NCBI GenBank assembly: GCA_963771655.1
Contig: CAVYUG010000016.1
Location: 1 to 17,748 of the forward strand
Direction of reading: 5' to 3'
Length of the DNA stretch: 17,748 bases
DNA from: JAWVFM01 sp963771655
GTDB lineage: Bacteria > Actinomycetota > Thermoleophilia > Solirubrobacterales > 70-9
Shown here piece after piece: positions 6,877 through 13,980 of the stretch. Under the pieces are notes generated by a model. The model worked only from the letters and a program-made list of their open reading frames with translations, ran no database searches and was not told where the DNA came from. The translations under genes and the position numbers were made by a program. Each line of letters begins with the position of its first letter. Within the stretch, counting starts at the first letter, position 1.

Positions 6877-8059
6877 GGTCGCGAGTCTGAACGGACTCAC
6901 GACGGACGTAGCTGACGCAACCCTCGAAGAAATCGTCGAGCGGACGGCCGCCTACTTCGAGAGCGCGCTGTGGGAGTCCGAGATCGGAAGTCGCGTCCTG
7001 GCGCGCCTCCTACGGGCGGGCATCGGCGAAGCGACCCTGCGGTCGTTCAGGGTCGGGTACGCGCCCGGGAACACCAAGGAGCTGCTCGGGCACCTGGCCC
7101 AGTGGGGGTATTCGCCCGCCGGTTTGACGTCCGCCGGGATCTTGAACCGCTCCAATCGAAGCGTTCAGCACGTCCGGTTCCACGCGCGGATCATGTTCCC
7201 GATCGCCGACGCGTCGGGCCGGGTGACGGGCTTCGCCGGTCTCGCGACTCACCTGGGGCCGTCGTGGCCGCTGTGGCTCGTCGCTGGAGATCAGGGCCTC
7301 TTCGACGCCGGATCCGCGATCTTCGGGATCCGCCAGGCGACCCCCGCGATCGAGCAGGCGGGAAGGGCGCTGATCCTCCGCGATTGCGTTCAGGTCCTCG
7401 CGCTCAACCAGCGGGGGCGCTGCGACATGGTCGGTGTGATCCAGAGTCCGATCACGCCCGGGCACGCCGCGCAGCTCGCCACGGCTCTGGGCGCCGGGGA
7501 TGTCCGGTTAGCCCGCCGGGACGGCCTACTCGGCGTGGTGGTGGCTCCGCCCACCGCTGACGTCGACGACGAGGCGTTCGCGGCGCGTGGGACGCCGGAC
7601 GGCTTTTCGCTGACCGATTCCACTCCGCGCGCGGAAAGGACCGCGGCGGGCGAAGCGAGCGTCTCCGCGACGCCATCCGAGGAGGAGGTCGGACGCGTCC
7701 GTCTTCTGGACTACCTCCTCGGAGCCGTGATGGGTGTGGGAATTCCGATTGGGCTGGTGCTGGTCGCGGCGCCCCACGACCGCTCCACCCGCGGCTCGAC
7801 ACCGACCCTGAACGTGATGATCATCGGCGTCGCCGTGGCGTATCTGCTGCTGTGGCTGGTCGTCTCGAGGATCTCAGCGCGCGTTCGCGCCCGTTCGCAG
7901 ACGAGGCGGATGCGAGAGCCATGGATACGCGGAAAGGACGAGTGGCAGCCGACCGGATGGACCTACCACCGGCTCGAGGAGGTGCTGGTGGGCGCCGCTT
8001 TCGCCAGCGCGATCACGTGCCTCGTCCTCCTGATGACGGTCGGCGGCTTTCTCGGTTGA
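6842..8059 (+). CDS. Membrane-anchored DnaG primase-core-like protein, degenerate TOPRIM
   Basis: The 405-residue protein has a soluble half resembling the DnaG core. Residues ~36-165 match the N-terminal lobe of the primase domain (YFESALWESEIGSR, FRVGYAPG, RFHARIMFPIADASGRVTGF, QGLFDAGSAIFGIRQA). Residues ~174-232 match TOPRIM, but DnaG's EGYMDV is RDCVQV here (the catalytic Glu becomes R180, the Asp becomes Q184) and the DGD motif is RRDG. Metal-dependent primer synthesis is therefore unlikely. The CHC2 zinc finger and the helicase-binding domain are absent. Instead a low-complexity linker (~240-283) leads to three predicted transmembrane helices (~288-310, 323-343, 380-403). ATG at 6842 overlaps the preceding gene, suggesting coupling. 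A CTG at 6887, behind GGGGTAGGG, would give a shorter alternative. Confidence 0.8.
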   Translation: MPIAARIQGRGRVASLNGLTTDVADATLEEIVERTAAYFESALWESEIGSRVLARLLRAGIGEATLRSFRVGYAPGNTKELLGHLAQWGYSPAGLTSAGILNRSNRSVQHVRFHARIMFPIADASGRVTGFAGLATHLGPSWPLWLVAGDQGLFDAGSAIFGIRQATPAIEQAGRALILRDCVQVLALNQRGRCDMVGVIQSPITPGHAAQLATALGAGDVRLARRDGLLGVVVAPPTADVDDEAFAARGTPDGFSLTDSTPRAERTAAGEASVSATPSEEEVGRVRLLDYLLGAVMGVGIPIGLVLVAAPHDRSTRGSTPTLNVMIIGVAVAYLLLWLVVSRISARVRARSQTRRMREPWIRGKDEWQPTGWTYHRLEEVLVGAAFASAITCLVLLMTVGGFLG

Positions 8060-8069
8060 GCGCCAGTGC

Positions 8070-9107
8070 CTAGCGGGTGGCCGCCGCGGCCTTGCGCGCC
8101 TGCTTGACCACGAATCGGATCGCGTCGATCACGAGCTTCGGCTGGTCGAACTGGATGTAATGCCCGCTTCGGGTGGCGATCACGAGCCGAGCTCCGGGCA
8201 CGAGCGCCGCGAGGTTGTCCTGGGACGCCTCAAAGGCCCGGTTCAGGGCCTCGATTGGAAACGCCGGCGGAAATCCGAACGGATTCGGGTCCGTGCGGGA
8301 GTGGGAGAGGACGACCAGGGGCATCCGACGAAGCGGCGTGTCCGCCTGCGCCTGTTGGGTCTCGGCGCCGCTGGCGGCCAGACTGAGTTGCTCGTAGTCG
8401 GCGTAGTCTCCGAACCCGGGCGGTGGTGATTGATAGACGACTGTGTCCGTGTATTGCTCGCGGGTCAGGAGCCGCTTCAGCGCCGCTGCGAACCACTCGC
8501 TCTGAGCGTCGATGGAGACGAGGCCCGCCACCTCTCGGGGGTAAGTGGTCGCATAGAGGCGGAGCACCATGCCGCCGAACGAGTGTCCGGCGAGAACATA
8601 GGGACCGCGGAGGCGGGCGCCAGGCAAGGCGCGCGCCTTGCGCAGCAGCGCGTGCAGGTCGCTGACGATGTCGGCCGCGGTCCGAGGCATTGCCACCGGG
8701 TCGCTTCGGCTGACGCCCTTCGGCTGGCCGAGGGCGCCATCCCACGTGGTCCCGGGGCGATCGTAGGCGCACACGCGCGTGAACCGAGCGACGGCCGGAA
8801 GGATCGCCTGGCGGCCCCGCTCGTGAGCGTGCCACACGCGTGCGGTGTTGCCGGAGCCCGCCTCCAGCAGGACCGTCGGACGGCCGCTGCCACGACATTC
8901 GAGGTACATCCTGCGGCCGCCGCGAATCCCGACGCGGCGTGCGAAGTCGGGGCGGACCGTTCGGGAGCGATCAGCCGCCGGGCGCGGCCCATTCAGCTCG
9001 GCGCCGTTGGCCTGAGCCGGTCCGCCGCCGCCCGCGGCGAGGGGCACCACCGCGGTCAGAGCGAGCAGCGATAACGCTGTGAAGATGAGGCGTCCGTGCC
9101 GTGTCAT
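8070..9107 (-). CDS. Secreted alpha/beta-hydrolase
   Basis: From ATG 9107 the product is 345 residues. It has a signal peptide (MTRHGRLIFTALSLLALTAV, cleavage likely near residue 32) and an alpha/beta-hydrolase fold. Visible are YLECRGSG and LEAGSGNTA (oxyanion-hole strand, ~68-89), VCAYDRPGT, the nucleophile elbow GHSFGG with S176, and a C-terminal SGHYIQFDQP with H316. The acid of the triad is not certain. The fold covers many esterases and lipases, so the substrate is unknown. A longer reading frame continues into the tRNA-Val gene upstream, but those extra residues are only translated tRNA, so ATG 9107 is the sensible start. No Shine-Dalgarno sequence precedes it. The gene is convergent with the DnaG-like gene, 10 nt apart. 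Confidence 0.85.
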   Translation of the reverse strand: MTRHGRLIFTALSLLALTAVVPLAAGGGGPAQANGAELNGPRPAADRSRTVRPDFARRVGIRGGRRMYLECRGSGRPTVLLEAGSGNTARVWHAHERGRQAILPAVARFTRVCAYDRPGTTWDGALGQPKGVSRSDPVAMPRTAADIVSDLHALLRKARALPGARLRGPYVLAGHSFGGMVLRLYATTYPREVAGLVSIDAQSEWFAAALKRLLTREQYTDTVVYQSPPPGFGDYADYEQLSLAASGAETQQAQADTPLRRMPLVVLSHSRTDPNPFGFPPAFPIEALNRAFEASQDNLAALVPGARLVIATRSGHYIQFDQPKLVIDAIRFVVKQARKAAAATR

Positions 9108-9179
9108 GGGCGCTACTGGGCTCGAACCAGTGACCTCCAGCTTGTCGAGCTGGCGCTCTCCCAACTGAGCTAAGCGCCC
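9107..9179 (-). tRNA. tRNA-Val (GAC)
   Basis: The 73-nt minus-strand sequence folds as a standard cloverleaf. The acceptor stem is GGGCGCT/AGCGCCC, the D-stem GCTC/GAGC, the anticodon stem CCAGC/GCTGG with loop TCGACAA, and the T-stem ACTGG/CCAGT with loop TTCGAGC. The anticodon is GAC (valine), the discriminator is A, and CCA is not encoded. Position 33 is C instead of the nearly universal U. The discriminator base is also the first base of the hydrolase start codon. A 38-nt exact copy of its 5' half lies at 11079-11116. Confidence 0.93.
9142..9179 (-). repeat. Direct repeat, copy 1 (5' half of intact tRNA-Val)
   Basis: This is positions 1-38 of the tRNA. It is identical to 11116-11079 on the same strand, and identity ends at the last anticodon-loop base. 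Confidence 0.85.
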
Positions 9180-9188
9180 GGGCCGCCG

Positions 9189-9216
9189 AGTTTAGCCCGC
9201 GCTCAAGCCCTCTCGA
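9189..9216 (-). promoter_or_regulatory. tRNA-Val promoter
   Basis: The minus strand has TCGAGA (9216-9211; four of six to -35), a 16-nt spacer and TAAACT (9194-9189; four of six to -10), about 9 nt ahead of the mature tRNA 5' end. The TAAACTCG string is repeated at the same distance upstream of the broken tRNA copy near 11116. Confidence 0.5.
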
Positions 9217-9475
9217 TCGCCACCGATTCGTCGGCCACCATCGCCTCAGAGGCGCCGAATACGATCGCTGTGCCCATTCGTGCCAGTTCGAGAGCGCGAT
9301 CGAAGGTCCTGCGACAGTCGCACCAGCACAGAGCGACCGCCTCTCCGACCTGCGCACCAGCCCCGGCGAGCGTCGCGATGATCGGACGGTGCCACTCGTC
9401 GGCCGCCTCGTAGTCCTCTGCCGTTCGCTCTCGCCGCTCGACCCCATGACGCTCGAGCCACCAAGCGGAGACGGA
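9203..9475 (-). pseudogene. Tyrosine recombinase (phage-type integrase) fragment
   Basis: Directly after the stop of the membrane protein at 9476, the same minus-strand frame stays open for 90 codons to a TGA at 9205-9203. It has no usable start codon before its middle. Its central part reads EWHRPIIATLAGAGAQVGEA followed by VALCWCD. This resembles the conserved helix around the first catalytic arginine of tyrosine recombinases (commonly IATLAGAGLRxGEALALRWxD), with the arginine position replaced by glutamine (GAQVGEA). Residues after WCD do not look like an integrase. I read it as a decayed remnant next to its attachment tRNA. The match is by eye over about 30 residues only, so it could be fortuitous. 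Confidence 0.45.
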
Positions 9476-10741
9476 TCATGAAGGCTCGCTCGGAGCCGAC
9501 GGAATTCCGGCGGTAGGCCGCTGCCACGGAGCGGCCGTCGCGAGCGCTGTCAGCGCACACGTGGCCAGCAGAATGACCACCGGCGTTAGCGGCAGCTCGA
9601 CGGTGCGGACGAACTCGACGGGGTTGACGACGAGTGCAACGACTGAGGCGCACGCGATCCCGATCGCCACCGGCACGACGGGCTTTCGCCGGGCGACGGC
9701 GGCACCAAACGCCGCGAGCACGATGACTAGGAGGGCGCCGGTGTCATAAATCTCGTAGGTCAGCGCCTGGCCGGCGATCGAGGCCAGCGCGTGCCCGTAC
9801 CAGCCGGCGAAGCTCGAGCTCGTCGCGCCGATCTGGGTCTGCCAGTCATATATCCAGTTGAGCTGGCCCTCGACCCCAGGGCCGTGAAGCAGCGCGCTCC
9901 CGACGAGAAAGATCACCGCAGCGCCCACCGTGACCACGAGCAGACGCTGGGCAGCCCGGCGCGCCGCCGGGTCGCGCCAGCCCGCGACCAGCGCACCGAG
10001 TGCGGCGCCAACCGGCAGGTATATGGCTGGGCGGGTGAACGCAAGCAGCGTCGCGGCGATCCCGATCGCGACAAGGAGGCCCGTGCCCGGGCGTTTCAGG
10101 TACAGCAGGATGCCGCCCAGTGTCAGCAGCCAGAGAAGCAGTGCCGGCTCATCCGTCACTCCGACGGCGGCGACCGCGTGGACCGGCGGCGCCGCCGCAA
10201 GGGCCACCGCCCCGATGCCCGCAATCCAGGGCGGCGCGTAGAGCAGGAGGATGCCGAACATGACGAGAACGGCCAAGACGTAGCACGCGGTCGAAATGTA
10301 CTCGACGCTCCGCGCCCCAGAGATTGGGTAGAGCGCGGCGGCGACGGCCGGGTAAAGAGGCCGGTTGCGGAACAACGGAAACTGGCGCGCGAAGTAGTCA
10401 GGTGGGTGGCTCGTGTAGCGCGGATCCGTCCGAGCGCTTGGTGCGGAGGAATACGTCCTCATGATCCGGTTCGCTTCCGTCAGCGCTGCGTGATCGTCGA
10501 GGCCGCGGTCCTCGAGCGTCATGCGCAGGTAGATCTCCGAGTCCGGTGGCCACTTCCCGCGATCATGATGAAGGCGGTAGGCGCCGCTGGCGAGCGCCAC
10601 GAGCGCGACCGCACACAGGATGACGAGGCAGGCACTTCTTCCGCCCCCTGTGATCCATGCTGCCCACCGGCGAAGGCGTTCGACGACGGCGGCTCGTCGC
10701 ATCGCGGCGAACGCTAACGTCGGTCGTAGACGTCGCGGCAA
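9476..10741 (-). CDS. Polytopic membrane protein, GT-C glycosyltransferase-like
   Basis: The 421-residue product has one N-terminal helix (~36-54), then a large external loop with WPPDSEIYLRM (D67, E69) and RNRPLYP (125-131), then about eight more transmembrane helices. An acidic pair after the first helix and an RPLYP-like motif are seen in GT-C type membrane glycosyltransferases that use polyprenyl-phosphate sugars. The acceptor is unknown and the assignment is inference from topology. The TTG start at 10741 has AGGA eight bases upstream; the internal ATG at 10702 is the alternative and would remove 13 residues. The gene is alone on its strand between the tRNA-Val repeats and may be cargo of a lost element. 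Confidence 0.65.
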   Translation of the reverse strand: MPRRLRPTLAFAAMRRAAVVERLRRWAAWITGGGRSACLVILCAVALVALASGAYRLHHDRGKWPPDSEIYLRMTLEDRGLDDHAALTEANRIMRTYSSAPSARTDPRYTSHPPDYFARQFPLFRNRPLYPAVAAALYPISGARSVEYISTACYVLAVLVMFGILLLYAPPWIAGIGAVALAAAPPVHAVAAVGVTDEPALLLWLLTLGGILLYLKRPGTGLLVAIGIAATLLAFTRPAIYLPVGAALGALVAGWRDPAARRAAQRLLVVTVGAAVIFLVGSALLHGPGVEGQLNWIYDWQTQIGATSSSFAGWYGHALASIAGQALTYEIYDTGALLVIVLAAFGAAVARRKPVVPVAIGIACASVVALVVNPVEFVRTVELPLTPVVILLATCALTALATAAPWQRPTAGIPSAPSEPS

Positions 10742-11078
10742 CGCCAGGTTCCTGCGACAGCTGACGGAGCGTCAGTCGAGACGGGCGCAGCCACCATGGC
10801 CGAAATTGCGAAACGAAGCCAAACATCGCGCCAACGGCAACGATCGGACCGGAGGAGCGCGCACCGATAAGGATTCGAACCGTGGGCCCTGTGGCCTCGG
10901 TTTCGTAGACCTCCGGCGCGAAGGCCAGAAACCGTTGAGATAGCCAGATCCATGCGTGCCAGGCTGGCCGCCTCGGTCGCCGTCGCGACGAGCCCGTAGC
11001 TGCCGGAGCGAGCCCCTTTCCACCGAGCCGACTCGTGAACTCAAAGCGGTTCTTGCCGACGCAAAGCCGGCTGCCTCA
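10742..11078. other. Intergenic stretch between glycosyltransferase-like gene and broken tRNA-Val
   Basis: No convincing gene was found on either strand, although open frames cross it. It holds the tRNA-Arg-like fragment described separately and a hairpin CTGACG-GAG-CGTCAG (10761-10775) just upstream of the glycosyltransferase-like start. Its content fits an integration scar. Confidence 0.5.
10862..10917 (-). pseudogene. tRNA-Arg(ACG)-like 3' fragment
   Basis: The minus strand contains an anticodon-loop-like CTACGAA (10908-10902) flanked by GGT/ACC, then a GAGGCCACAGG-like variable region. A T-loop GGTTCGAATCC (10881-10871) and an acceptor-like tail TCGGTGC follow. No matching 5' acceptor or D-arm is found upstream, the T-stem has mismatches, and there are extra bases between variable region and T-stem. 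It resembles the 3' half of tRNA-Arg, as left at attachment sites, but cannot be a functional tRNA. Confidence 0.4.
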
Positions 11079-11116
11079 TTGTCGAGCTGGCGCTCTCCCA
11101 ACTGAGCTAAGCGCCC
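11079..11116 (-). pseudogene. Truncated tRNA-Val: 5' half only (direct repeat copy 2)
   Basis: The 38 nt are identical to the acceptor 5' strand, D-arm and anticodon stem-loop 5' part of the intact tRNA-Val. After the last loop base the sequence changes from GCTGG to TGAGG. Upstream, TAAACTCG sits at the same spacing as in the intact gene (11131-11124), while the seven bases between it and the tRNA have mostly diverged. Confidence 0.85.
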
Positions 11117-11155
11117 CGATCATCGAGTTTACGGGCAGGCATATGATCGCGCCGC

Positions 11156-12106
11156 TCAGCCTTCGGAGCGCGCTCCGGCCCGCAGGAGGGCCGGCACCTG
11201 GTGCAGCGGATTGGGGCTGTGCAGCAGGACCACGCCAAGCTCGCGCCCCCCGATTCGACGCGTGACGACATAGCAACGGCCCGCCGCGGTCGTGTAGCCG
11301 GTCTTGAGGCCGGTTATTCCGGGGGTGCGGTTGGCGATGAACGGGTTGATGTTCCACAGGTCGAGGTAGTGGCCTTTGATCGGGAAGCGGAAGCGCGCGT
11401 GCCGCTCGCCGACGACATGTGCGACCAGCGGGTTGGCCAGGTCGGCGCGGGCTAGCTGGGCGAGGTCGTATGGGCAGGAGTAGTTGCCGGCATCGCGGAT
11501 GCCGCTCGGGGTCGAGAAGCGTGAGCAGCGAAGCCCCAGCCACTTCCCCCAGCGGTTCATGCGGTCGACGAACGCAGCCACGCTCCCGGCGTCGTGCTGC
11601 GCGAGCGCGATCGCCGCGTCGTTGCCCGAGACCAGGAGGAGGCCCGCGAACAGCGCGCGCAGCGGCACCTCCTTGCCCCTTGGCAGCACCCCGATCCCCG
11701 ACCCCTGGTAGTGGACGGCCCGGCGGGTGACGAGCACCCTCTCCCTCGCCCGATCGTCGGTGGCGACGATGAGCGCGGTCATCATCTTCGTGAGGCTCGC
11801 TATCGGCAGCCTGCGCGCGGGGTTGCGCCGCCACAGCACCCGACCCGTTTCGGCGTCGAAGAGGATCCCGGCCTTCGGCGGGTGCGTGAAGGCGAGGTGC
11901 ACCGGCGGCCTGCCCCGCTCGGGAAAAAGCCCGAACGGCCGGCTCGCCGACACGGGGGCCGCGGGGGGCGCTGCCGGTGGCCTTGATCGAGCCGGCGCCT
12001 TCGCCACGCCCTCGCTCGCCGGCCACGCGTCGGGGTCGAGGTAGAGGACGGTCGCGAGGGCCGCCGCCACGGCCACGATCGCCCAGGTCGCGAACCAGAT
12101 CCTCAC
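11156..12106 (-). CDS. D-alanyl-D-alanine carboxypeptidase (peptidase S11)
   Basis: The 316-residue product carries all three penicillin-binding motifs of family S11: SLTK (104-107, nucleophile S104), SGN (160-162) and KTG (268-270). An uncleaved-type N-terminal membrane segment (~5-23) and a proline/alanine-rich linker (~36-55) place the domain outside the membrane. The family removes the terminal D-alanine from peptidoglycan stem peptides and so limits cross-linking. The C-terminal beta-rich domain of larger DacA proteins is absent, giving a short form. The start is GTG at 12106, only 57 nt from the divergent SDR gene. The stop lies 40 nt before the broken tRNA-Val copy. Confidence 0.93.
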   Translation of the reverse strand: MRIWFATWAIVAVAAALATVLYLDPDAWPASEGVAKAPARSRPPAAPPAAPVSASRPFGLFPERGRPPVHLAFTHPPKAGILFDAETGRVLWRRNPARRLPIASLTKMMTALIVATDDRARERVLVTRRAVHYQGSGIGVLPRGKEVPLRALFAGLLLVSGNDAAIALAQHDAGSVAAFVDRMNRWGKWLGLRCSRFSTPSGIRDAGNYSCPYDLAQLARADLANPLVAHVVGERHARFRFPIKGHYLDLWNINPFIANRTPGITGLKTGYTTAAGRCYVVTRRIGGRELGVVLLHSPNPLHQVPALLRAGARSEG

Positions 12107-12129
12107 CTCGCCATAGGTTTACCCGACGA

Positions 12130-12145
12130 CCGGCGGCTCCGCCGG
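12130..12145. repeat. Palindrome in the divergent carboxypeptidase/SDR intergenic region
   Basis: CCGGCGG-CT-CCGCCGG is a perfect 7-bp inverted repeat with a 2-nt centre. It lies in the 57-bp gap between two divergent starts, where an operator shared by both genes could lie. It is purely G/C, so a chance origin is quite possible. Confidence 0.3.
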
Positions 12146-12163
12146 GGATATCGTTGCCGCCGC

Positions 12164-12985
12164 ATGGCGGAGTTCACGGGCAAGACGGTGGTGATCACGG
12201 GCGCCGGTTCGGGGATCGGGAGGGCGACCGCCCTGCTCTTCGGCCGCCACGGCGCCCTGCTTCACGTCAGCGACATCGACGCCGAGGCGGCCCACCGCGT
12301 GGCGGGCGAGATCGCGGCCGCGGGTGGCGAAGCGTCCGCACACGCCATCGACGTGACTGACGCCGACGCCGTCGATGCGCTCGCCGCCGCCGTCTTCGAT
12401 GCCGATGGCGGCGTCGACGTGCTCCACAACAACGCGGGCATCGGGCATGCCGGGGCGGTCGAGGACACGCAGCTCTCCGATTGGCGGCGTGTGATCGAGG
12501 TCAATCTGATGGGGACGATCAACGGCATCCATGCATTCGTCCCGCGGATGCTGCGGCAGGGCCGGGCAGCCCACATCGTCAACACCGCCTCGATGCTGGG
12601 GTTGGTGGCGAGCCCCGAGCTCGGCCCCTACACGGCGTCGAAGTTCGGGGTCGTGGGCCTCACCGAGGCTCTCGACGCCGAGCTGCGACCGAAGGGAATC
12701 CGGCTCAGCGCGGTCTGCCCCGGCATCATCGACACGGCGATCACGCGGGAATCGACGTACCGCGGCGAGATCGCCGCCGATGCCGAGCGGATCCAGCGCT
12801 TCTACCGCGAGCGCGGGGCCTCGCCCGACGTCGTCGCCGAGGCGGTCCTCACCGCGATTCGCCGCAGGCGCGTGATCCAACCGGTGCCCTACAGCCACGT
12901 GATGCCGCTCTGGATCCTCCACCGGATCTCTCCCCGCGCCGCCGTGGCCGCCTCGCGGCTGACGAACCGCGTGATCAGGCGCTGA
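12164..12985 (+). CDS. SDR-family NAD(P)-dependent oxidoreductase (classical)
   Basis: The 273-residue product is a classical short-chain dehydrogenase. It has the nucleotide-binding TGAGSGIG (12-19), acidic D37 after the second strand (suggesting NAD rather than NADP), D63/D66 region IDVTDAD, NNAG (89-92), catalytic S143 and YTASK (Y156, K160), then PG at the usual place after the catalytic helix. The C-terminal ~50 residues are basic and hydrophobic. The substrate cannot be predicted. ATG at 12164 starts 4 residues before the first strand, as usual, though no strong ribosome-binding site is visible. It is divergent from the carboxypeptidase and convergent with the epimerase-like gene, 9 nt away. 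Confidence 0.92.
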   Translation: MAEFTGKTVVITGAGSGIGRATALLFGRHGALLHVSDIDAEAAHRVAGEIAAAGGEASAHAIDVTDADAVDALAAAVFDADGGVDVLHNNAGIGHAGAVEDTQLSDWRRVIEVNLMGTINGIHAFVPRMLRQGRAAHIVNTASMLGLVASPELGPYTASKFGVVGLTEALDAELRPKGIRLSAVCPGIIDTAITRESTYRGEIAADAERIQRFYRERGASPDVVAEAVLTAIRRRRVIQPVPYSHVMPLWILHRISPRAAVAASRLTNRVIRR

Positions 12986-12994
12986 GCCCGGGCT

Positions 12995-13980
12995 TCAGGC
13001 GGCAGCCGGCGCGCGCGCGGGAGGCGGCGTCGCAACGAGGCCCTTGGCGTACATCGTCTCGATGAAGACCTCGCGAGTGGTGGCCGTCGGCTCCCAGTCG
13101 ATCGCCGCCTTCAGCTTCTCGTTCGAGACGACCCAGGGGTAGCGGATGAAGTTGATGTTGCCCGGCGGCGACTCCACCCGCGGAGCGCGCAGGGCCCAGG
13201 CCGCGGCGTACATCCTTCGCACGGCCTTCATCGACATGTCGCGCGTCCGCAGCCCGATCATCTCCGCCGACTCACGCCAGGTGAGGGTGCCGTCGGAGGC
13301 GAGGTTGAACGCGCCCCCGGCCCTGGCGTCGAGCAGGCCGATGAGCGCGCTCACGACGTCGTCCTCGTGGACGAGCTGGAACTCCTCGTCGACGCCGTCG
13401 GGGATCGGGAGGAAGCTCGAGTTCTGCCAGGTCCGCGAGATGTAATTGTCGACGGCGGGGCCGAAGACGATGCTCGGCCGGACGATGGTCATCGTCCGGC
13501 CGGGATTCGAGGCGGCCCACAGCTGGCAGATGCGATCGGCGTCGGCCTTGTGGCGGGCATAGGAGAAGTCGGGCTGGCCGCGAACCGGCCAGTCCTCCGC
13601 GATCGGCCTGGGATTGTCGGGAAATGCCCCGTAGGCCGTCGCCGAGGAGGTCACGAGGACCTGCTCCGTGCCGGCGGCGGCGGCCGCGCGAAGGACGGCG
13701 TCGGTGCCGTTGACGTCGACGTCGTACATCCGCGCCTCGTCGTGGATCGGGTTGAGGATGAACGCAAGATGCACGAGCGAGTCGATGCGCTCCCGCTCGA
13801 GGAGCTCGCCCATCGCGCTCGCGTCGCGCACGTCCCCGCGGACGAACTCGGAGCCGCCGCTCGGCGTCGCGGGCGGGCGGACGTCGACGTTCACGATCCG
13901 CTCGGTCTCCCCCGGGGCGCGAGGACCTCCACGAGGCGCGAGCCGATGTACCCCGAGCCGCCGGTGATGAGATACCGCAC
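12995..13980 (-). CDS. NAD-dependent epimerase/dehydratase (extended SDR), frameshifted near the N-terminus
   Basis: From GTG 13980 the minus strand encodes VRYLITGGSGYIGSRLVEVL, the expected Rossmann start with GGSGYIG, but that frame soon stops. The remaining ~310 residues continue in another frame: ERIVNVDVRPP, DVRD, HLAFI, SSATAYG and the catalytic YARHK, then a substrate domain. The switch falls in the run CCCCCGGGG (13909-13917) and corresponds to one missing base. The continuous frame from 14005 replaces the Rossmann motif by unrelated residues and is not the natural start. Extended SDRs act on nucleotide sugars or related alcohols; the substrate is unknown. It is either a recent pseudogene or a sequencing indel at a homopolymer. 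Confidence 0.85.

Larger units (their letters stand above)
9142..11116. mobile_element. Candidate relic of an element integrated at tRNA-Val
   Basis: The segment is bounded by two 38-bp identical direct repeats, tRNA positions 1-38 (9142-9179 and 11079-11116), that stop exactly at the end of the anticodon loop. Inside are an integrase-like fragment (9203-9475), a glycosyltransferase-like cargo gene (9476-10741) and a tRNA-Arg-like 3' fragment (10862-10917). Crossover in an anticodon loop is typical of many tyrosine recombinases. No intact recombinase, excisionase or replication gene remains. Simple duplication of a tRNA gene followed by decay is the alternative. Confidence 0.4.

Noticed and set aside
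9108..9164. N-terminal extension of the hydrolase reading frame (MGERQLDKLEVTG...)
   Set aside because: It is the tRNA-Val gene read as protein; the signal peptide begins at the ATG at 9107.
10772..11101. Open minus-strand frames between the glycosyltransferase-like gene and the broken tRNA-Val
   Set aside because: They run through tRNA fragments, show no recognisable domain, and have amino-acid content typical of shadow frames.
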